Shown: piece after piece, positions 6,067 through 6,774 of the stretch
How the letters are laid out: each line of letters begins with the position of its first letter
How positions within the stretch are numbered: the stretch's first letter is position 1
From: Polaromonas sp.
GTDB lineage: Bacteria > Pseudomonadota > Gammaproteobacteria > Burkholderiales > Burkholderiaceae_C
Direction: 5' to 3'
Assembly: GCA_026786065.1 (NCBI GenBank)
Contig: JAJAYS010000328.1
Span: 1-6,774 of the forward strand
Length of the DNA stretch: 6,774 nucleotides
The notes under the pieces: model-generated
What the model saw: only the letters and a program-made list of their open reading frames with translations
Told to the model about the DNA's origin: nothing
The model's database searches: none
Position numbers and translations under genes: made by a program

Positions 6067-6774
6067 ATGGGCAAAATCGCTTTTCCGCTGCTTATCGCCG
6101 CCATGCTCGCCGCCATCGGCCTCGGTGGCTATTACGTCTTACAGGGCAGATCGGGCATGTTCTCCAGCGCGCCCAAGCTGCCGACCGTGCCGCTCGCACC
6201 GGCGCCAAACGACGCTCCGGTTGCCGAGGCGCCGCCCACCGAGCCAGCAATTCAATACCCGGTCGAAGCGGCCTCGGCCCCTGGAGGCCCGCTGCCGGCG
6301 CTGGCCGCGTCCGACGGCTTCATCACCAAGGCCCTGGCCGAGATCGTCAGTCGGCGAGACATGCAGACCTTTTTGCAACTGGACGGGTTTGCCAGGCGCG
6401 TCGTCGCGACAGTGGACAACCTGGCACGCCCGCATGCGGCGCCGATGTTGTGGCCGGTCAACCCTACGCCTGGACGCTTCAGCACATTGACCGGGAAGGC
6501 GGGGAGCGGTGGCGACGTGATTCACCCCGACAACGCCAGGCGCTACACGCCGCTGGTGAATTTCATCGATGCCATCGACACCGCGAAAGCCGCTGCGGTG
6601 TATGTGCAGTTGTATCCGCTGCTGCAACAGGCCTATGCGGAACTCGGCTACCCCAAGGCCTATTTCAACGACCGGGTGGTTGCGGTGATAGACCACTTGC
6701 TGACCACGCCTACACCGGCCGGACCGCTTCGCGTTCGGCTGACCGAAGTCAAAGGCCCGATCAACCCGGCCCGG
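6067..6774 (+). CDS. DUF3014 domain protein, membrane-anchored (partial, C-terminus beyond right edge)
   Basis: The frame is open from ATG at 6067 to the right edge (236 codons). Residues 5-27 form a single hydrophobic segment after MGKI with no lipobox Cys, so this is a signal anchor or uncleaved leader with the rest likely periplasmic. A Pro/Ala-rich linker runs to about residue 78. The DUF3014 region then begins with LPALAASDGFITKAL and includes VATVDNLARPHAAPMLWPV (residues 113-131) and AYAELGYPKAYFNDR (189-203), followed by VIDHLL, the most recognisable signature of the family. Molecular function is unknown. It lies 332 bp after otnI on the same strand, with its own upstream AT-rich block, so it is probably a separate unit unrelated to tetronate metabolism. 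ATG at 6067 gives a well-placed hydrophobic N-terminus, although no strong ribosome-binding site is seen. Confidence 0.85.
   Translation, partial: MGKIAFPLLIAAMLAAIGLGGYYVLQGRSGMFSSAPKLPTVPLAPAPNDAPVAEAPPTEPAIQYPVEAASAPGGPLPALAASDGFITKALAEIVSRRDMQTFLQLDGFARRVVATVDNLARPHAAPMLWPVNPTPGRFSTLTGKAGSGGDVIHPDNARRYTPLVNFIDAIDTAKAAAVYVQLYPLLQQAYAELGYPKAYFNDRVVAVIDHLLTTPTPAGPLRVRLTEVKGPINPAR

Overview
The window is GC-rich throughout, with G/C-ending codons and proteins rich in Ala, Gly, Leu and Arg. The gene set (an ExeA/GspA-type ATPase, an Fsr-like MFS carrier, otnK-otnC-otnI and a DUF3014 protein) and two copies of a short AT-rich palindromic repeat point to a betaproteobacterium of the order Burkholderiales. 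Comamonadaceae (Polaromonas/Rhodoferax-like) is the most likely family. This placement is inferred from protein and repeat resemblance, not from a marker gene.

Layout: (1) 1-1093, minus strand: most of an ExeA/GspA-like AAA ATPase whose C-terminus runs off the left edge. (2) 1134-2411, minus strand: a 425-residue Fsr-like major facilitator transporter, 40 bp upstream of the ATPase gene and possibly cotranscribed with it. (3) 2412-2859: a 448-bp divergent intergenic region with a perfect hairpin, a second imperfect hairpin and copy 1 of the palindromic repeat. (4) 2860-5734, plus strand: otnK, otnC and otnI. otnK and otnC overlap by ATGA. otnI follows after 116 bp that hold a six-copy octamer repeat. 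(5) 5735-6066: a 332-bp gap with copy 2 of the palindromic repeat. (6) 6067 to the right edge, plus strand: a membrane-anchored DUF3014 protein, incomplete.

The core is a tetronate (four-carbon sugar acid) catabolic module. OtnI interconverts 2-oxo- and 3-oxo-tetronate, OtnK phosphorylates 3-oxo-tetronate, and OtnC decarboxylates the product to dihydroxyacetone phosphate, which enters central metabolism. The dehydrogenase that makes 2-oxo-tetronate from threonate or erythronate, a typical importer and a regulator are all absent from the window. The divergent MFS carrier is the only transporter, and its family resemblance suggests efflux rather than sugar-acid uptake.

Nothing here looks like a wholly new system. 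The most interesting points are: an OtnC lacking the usual class II aldolase Glu and third metal-binding His; the octamer array in front of otnI; the paired intergenic repeats; a Gly-rich insertion before the Walker A motif of the ATPase; and a lengthened loop in OtnI.
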